Positions 5,937-8,575 of a stretch of DNA of 8,575 nt are shown piece by piece. Origin of the DNA: Deltaproteobacteria bacterium. GTDB lineage: Bacteria > Myxococcota_A > UBA9160 > UBA4427. A model generated the notes under the pieces. The model was given only the letters and a program-made list of their open reading frames with translations. It did not search any database and was not told the origin of the DNA. The position numbers were made by a program, and so were the translations under genes. The first letter of the stretch is position 1, and each line of letters starts with the position of its first letter. The stretch lies in assembly GCA_011051925.1 (NCBI GenBank), contig DRKE01000046.1, forward strand, positions 1 to 8,575, read 5' to 3'.

Positions 5937-6777
5937 AGCGGATCGGAGGGCGGCATTGATTCCGGATCCCGACCTCGTCCGGGCCGCGATCTACGAGCGG
6001 GAGATCCAGGCATCGCTCGAGCGGGTCTGGGAGAACGTGCATGACTGGGAACATCTGCCCTGGCTGCATTCCGAAGCGTTCTCGGCCATCGATCTTCAGG
6101 AGGCCGGCGACTGGGGTTGGCGAGCCACGGTCGCGATGGGCCGTGAGGCACGGGCGGAGATCGAACTCGTCACGGATCCTGCCGCCGGGCATTATGTCGC
6201 CCGGACCCGGGCGGGCGCCGGTGCGCCGAGCGAGATCTGGACCCGCCTCGATCCCCTGGCGCCCCACCGAACGGCCATCCACGTCGAATTCCGGGTCCAG
6301 CCGATGCCCGAGGATGCGCTTCGCCAGCTCGGACAGGGCTATGTGTCGCTCTACACGCTTCTCTGGAACCAGGACGAGGAGATGATGCGGATCCGGGAGG
6401 CCGCCCTGGCCGAGCGGGCCGGCCGCTCGGGGGGGCAGGGCGGCGAGGACGGGCCGGAAACGATCTCCCTCGGAAGCCTCGCCTTGCTGCGTCCGAAGCT
6501 TCCCTGGGTCTTCGGGTATGGCGGCCATCGCTTTCGCCTCGTCGAGGAGGGGGGAGAGCTGATCGCCCACGCGATGGAGTGTCCCCACATGCTCGGCCCG
6601 CTCGGCGATTGTTCCGTCGAGGACGGCATCCTCGAATGTCCCTGGCATGGCTATCGTTTCGATATCCGAAGCGGGGAGAGCGCGGATGGCCGTTCGTTGC
6701 GGCTTCGACCGGCGCCGCGGGTCACGCTCGACCCCGAGACCGGGGAGGTGATCGTCTCTCGCCATGGATCGGCGTGA
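5929..6777 (+). CDS. Rieske oxygenase-like protein with reversed domain order (SRPBCC, then Rieske)
   Basis: A 282-residue cytoplasmic protein of two domains. Residues 20-160 look like the SRPBCC (START) catalytic domain of ring-hydroxylating oxygenases: VWENVHDWEHLPWLH contains D39-x2-H42-x4-H47, the motif that supplies the bridging Asp and two His ligands of the mononuclear iron, and WNQDEEMM (146-153) fits the later carboxylate ligand (Asp149). After a Gly-rich linker (161-178), residues 179-280 form a Rieske [2Fe-2S] domain with CPH (Cys218, His220), sixteen residues, then CPWH (Cys237, His240). Canonical oxygenase alpha subunits have the Rieske domain first and a longer catalytic domain. 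Activity as an oxygenase is inferred from the ligands; a non-catalytic ligand-binding redox sensor is the alternative. No reductase or ferredoxin gene is in view. The start overlaps the antiporter end by eight bases and the end overlaps the regulator gene by 14. Confidence 0.9.
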   Translation: MREADRRAALIPDPDLVRAAIYEREIQASLERVWENVHDWEHLPWLHSEAFSAIDLQEAGDWGWRATVAMGREARAEIELVTDPAAGHYVARTRAGAGAPSEIWTRLDPLAPHRTAIHVEFRVQPMPEDALRQLGQGYVSLYTLLWNQDEEMMRIREAALAERAGRSGGQGGEDGPETISLGSLALLRPKLPWVFGYGGHRFRLVEEGGELIAHAMECPHMLGPLGDCSVEDGILECPWHGYRFDIRSGESADGRSLRLRPAPRVTLDPETGEVIVSRHGSA

Positions 6778-7456
6778 ACTCCTGGGCAGCGTTTCGATCT
6801 TCTCGTCACTCGACGACCGGGAACTCGACCGGCTGCTCGAGGCGACGACCACGAAGCGTCTCGAACCGAAGGAGGTCCTCTTTCGCAAGGGCGATCCCGG
6901 CAACCAGCTCTATGGAATCCTGTCCGGGTCCCTCAAGGTCTCGACGACGGGTGCGGATGGGCGGGACGTGATGTTCGCCCTGATGGGGCCGGGCGAGGTG
7001 ATCGGCGAGATCGCGTTGCTCGACGCGGAAGAGCGATCCGCGAGCGCCGTCGCGGTCGAGCCGACGGAACTGCTCACGCTGCATCGACGCGAGCTGATCC
7101 CCTTTCTCGAGCGTCATCCGCGGGCGGCGATCGGGCTGGCGGAGGTCCTGGCGGCGACGGTCCGGCGTCTTTCGGAGCGCGCCGAGGATCGACAGACGAT
7201 GCCGCTTCCCGGGCGGATCGCGAAGGGACTCCTCGCGCTTTCGGAACGCTACGGGAAGCATCCGATCGTTGGCGGCCCTGTCGAGGTCCATCTTCCCCAG
7301 CAGGATCTGGCCGATCTCGTCGGAACGACACGCGAGAGCGTCAACAAACAGCTTCGCGGTTGGGAGAGCGAAGGCATCATCACGATCGGACGGGGTCGTG
7401 TCGTCCTCGATCGACCCGACGCGCTTCGCGCGATCCTGGACCGGGCCGAGGGCTGA
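6764..7456 (+). CDS. Crp/Fnr-family transcriptional regulator
   Basis: A 230-residue one-component regulator. Residues 12-120 form the cyclic-nucleotide-binding beta-roll: LFRKGDPGNQLYGILSG, then GEIALLDAEERSA, in which Glu82, Arg91 and Ser92 match the residues that hold the phosphate and ribose of cAMP in CRP. A dimerisation helix (about 121-146) follows, and residues 177-206 form the winged helix-turn-helix (LPQQDLADLVGTTRESVNKQLRGW). The recognition helix keeps Arg190 and Glu191, with Lys195 in place of the third contact Arg. There is no cysteine anywhere, so it is not an iron-sulfur FNR. The ligand is probably a cyclic nucleotide. It closes the five-gene cluster, overlapping the Rieske gene by 14 bases; GGAGGTG at 6744-6750 is a usable but distant ribosome site (13 bases). 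It may control its own operon and other loci. Confidence 0.96.
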   Translation: MDRRELLGSVSIFSSLDDRELDRLLEATTTKRLEPKEVLFRKGDPGNQLYGILSGSLKVSTTGADGRDVMFALMGPGEVIGEIALLDAEERSASAVAVEPTELLTLHRRELIPFLERHPRAAIGLAEVLAATVRRLSERAEDRQTMPLPGRIAKGLLALSERYGKHPIVGGPVEVHLPQQDLADLVGTTRESVNKQLRGWESEGIITIGRGRVVLDRPDALRAILDRAEG

Positions 7457-7469
7457 GCCGGGCCGCTCG

Positions 7470-7498
7470 GCGCGGAACGCGCGGTCGGGATCTGCCCG
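7470..7498. terminator. Convergent gap with two GC-rich hairpins
   Basis: The 47 bases between the two convergent stops contain GCGCG-GAA-CGCGC (7470-7482) and CGGG-ATCTG-CCCG (7486-7498). Neither is followed by a T-tract on either strand, so they are at best weak or factor-assisted terminators for the regulator and thiolase-like genes. Confidence 0.3.
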
Positions 7499-7503
7499 GT
7501 CGA

Positions 7504-8575
7504 TCAGTCGGGAAGGTAGAGGTTGCGGTCGCCTTCGTTGCGGACGAGCCCCCGGCTTCCGATCAGCTCGACCCGCTCGAGTTCCTCGAGGAGGCGGGAA
7601 TCCTCAGGCGTGTTCGCGAGGAAGCGTTCGTCCGAATCGACGAGGCGGCCGATGATGATGCCCTTCGCGGGTCGGCCCTCCCGGTCGTGGGCGATCGTGT
7701 AGCTCTCGACCTGCGCCGGGCCGCTGGCTTCCGAGCGGAGTCGGACGGGTGGGGCAGTCCATTCGGAACGGGTGATCTCGCTCGCGGGCGCCGCGCAGGG
7801 AACGTGTCCCGGATCGGCCGGATGACGCGAGAGGACCGTCGCCGAGTGTTTCGTGAGATACCAGCCGTTGCCCGTCACCAGGGCATGGTCGCCCGAGCCC
7901 TCCCGAAGCCTTTCGACGGCTGCCGCGAGGGCATGGAAGCTGTAGCTGTTTCCGGGACCGCCCGCGTAGGGGAGGCCGCCGGTCAGCGTGAAGCCCCGGG
8001 GATCGTCCTGGGCGAGGTCGAGCATTTCACAAGCCATTGCCACGGCCGACGGAAAGCAGGAGTAGAAATCGATCAGGTCGATCTCGTCGAAATCGAGACC
8101 CGCATTGGCGAGGGCCGTCTCGTGGCAGGTCCGGAGGGCGGGTGATTCGGAAAACGAAGGGCGCTCGCTGAAATGCCAGGGCGCCTCGATCGCGACGGCT
8201 CCGCCCCGCCAATAGATCCAATTCTCCTTCGGCACGCCCAGTCGGCGCGCCATCTCCTGGGAGGCGACCAGCGCGCCGGCCGATTGATCGGTCGCGATGA
8301 CGGCGTTCAGGTATTTCGGGTAGGGAAAGCAGATCATCCGGTTGTCGGGACCGGGCGTCGCGAGTTCTTCGGCGCTTCGCTCGGTCGGGAACCAGGCATG
8401 GGGATTCTTCGCGGCCACCCGCGTGAAGGGGGCGAAGAGTTCGCCCATCGAGACGCGGTGTTCCTCCAGGCTCTCGCCCCGGGCTGCACGCAGCGCGTTC
8501 TCGAAGATGGGGTAGATCGAGACCGGCATGTCGAGACCGACCGCGTTCTCGGATCCGTTGGTTCCCGGACGATCC
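7504..8575 (-). CDS. Thiolase-like protein of the TLP1 type (annotated as acetyl-CoA acetyltransferase), 5' end beyond the window
   Basis: The last 356 residues of a thiolase-superfamily protein; the frame stays open to the right edge, so the ATG at 8529 is internal and the N-terminal half, where thiolases carry their nucleophilic Cys, is not visible. Recognisable parts are GLDMPVSIYPIFENALR (13-29), AAKNPHAWF (54-62), the strand ATDQSAGALV (94-103), DFYSCFPSAV (169-178), LTGGLPYAGGPGNSYS (197-212) and VTGNGWYLTKHS (233-244). Residues 284-356 (VESYTIAHDREG, GIIIGR, ERFLA) fit the extra C-terminal domain described for thiolase-like protein type 1 of Mycobacterium smegmatis. The catalytic HDCF of SCP2-type thiolases reads YSCF and the GHP motif reads GGP, so ordinary thiolase chemistry is doubtful. 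The family sits in acyl-CoA, lipid or sterol metabolism and binds CoA; the reaction is unknown. It is convergent to the regulator gene. Confidence 0.92.
   Translation of the reverse strand, partial: DRPGTNGSENAVGLDMPVSIYPIFENALRAARGESLEEHRVSMGELFAPFTRVAAKNPHAWFPTERSAEELATPGPDNRMICFPYPKYLNAVIATDQSAGALVASQEMARRLGVPKENWIYWRGGAVAIEAPWHFSERPSFSESPALRTCHETALANAGLDFDEIDLIDFYSCFPSAVAMACEMLDLAQDDPRGFTLTGGLPYAGGPGNSYSFHALAAAVERLREGSGDHALVTGNGWYLTKHSATVLSRHPADPGHVPCAAPASEITRSEWTAPPVRLRSEASGPAQVESYTIAHDREGRPAKGIIIGRLVDSDERFLANTPEDSRLLEELERVELIGSRGLVRNEGDRNLYLPD

Noticed and set aside
5755..6903. 382-residue minus-strand frame opposite the Rieske and regulator genes
   Set aside because: It has no recognisable domain and crosses three well-supported plus-strand genes.
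8527..8529. ATG as the start of the thiolase-like gene
   Set aside because: The frame continues upstream to the window edge with family-like sequence (NAVGLD), so this Met is internal.
1..8575. CRISPR array, tRNA, rRNA, insertion sequence or phage gene
   Set aside because: No spaced repeats, cloverleaf, transposase or phage-type frame was seen on either strand.

Overview
The window is GC-rich DNA from what looks like a Gram-negative bacterium. Two lipoproteins with clear lipoboxes, a haem c lipoprotein and a Sel1-caspase lipoprotein of a type I associate with proteobacteria point that way. A thiolase-like protein of the TLP1 type, common in actinobacteria and in deltaproteobacteria-like lineages, together with the codon bias, makes a deltaproteobacterial, myxococcal or Binatota-like source plausible. 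The lineage is inference only. I see no tRNA, rRNA, CRISPR array, insertion sequence or phage gene.

Layout. On the minus strand, positions 2322 down to 1 hold two genes for exported proteins: a lipoprotein with Sel1 repeats and an intact caspase-like His/Cys dyad, then, 60 bases further on, the first 140 residues of an unrecognised secreted protein that runs off the left edge. A 280-base divergent intergenic region (2323-2602), poorer in GC than its surroundings, carries a weak CRP-like palindrome. On the plus strand come a small two-helix membrane protein (2603-2893), a gap of about 100 bases, and then five overlapping genes (2997-7456): a protein with three CxxC pairs plus a CCC cluster, a cytochrome c lipoprotein, a cation:proton antiporter fused to an NAD-binding RCK domain, a two-domain protein pairing a Rieske-oxygenase-like catalytic domain with a C-terminal Rieske domain, and a Crp/Fnr-type regulator. 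A short convergent gap separates these from a minus-strand thiolase-like gene (7504-8575), which is cut at its 5' end by the right edge.

How the genes may work together. The five overlapping genes look like one transcript devoted to redox and ion balance: an envelope electron carrier, a K+ or Na+/H+ exchanger that can sense a dinucleotide, a probable iron-dependent oxygenase and a cyclic-nucleotide-type regulator. The most notable item is the Rieske protein. Its N-terminal half carries a D-x2-H-x4-H sequence and a later Q-D-E that match the mononuclear iron ligands of ring-hydroxylating oxygenases, but the Rieske cluster domain follows it instead of preceding it, so the usual domain order is reversed. 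The caspase lipoprotein and its secreted neighbour form a second, independent envelope unit.
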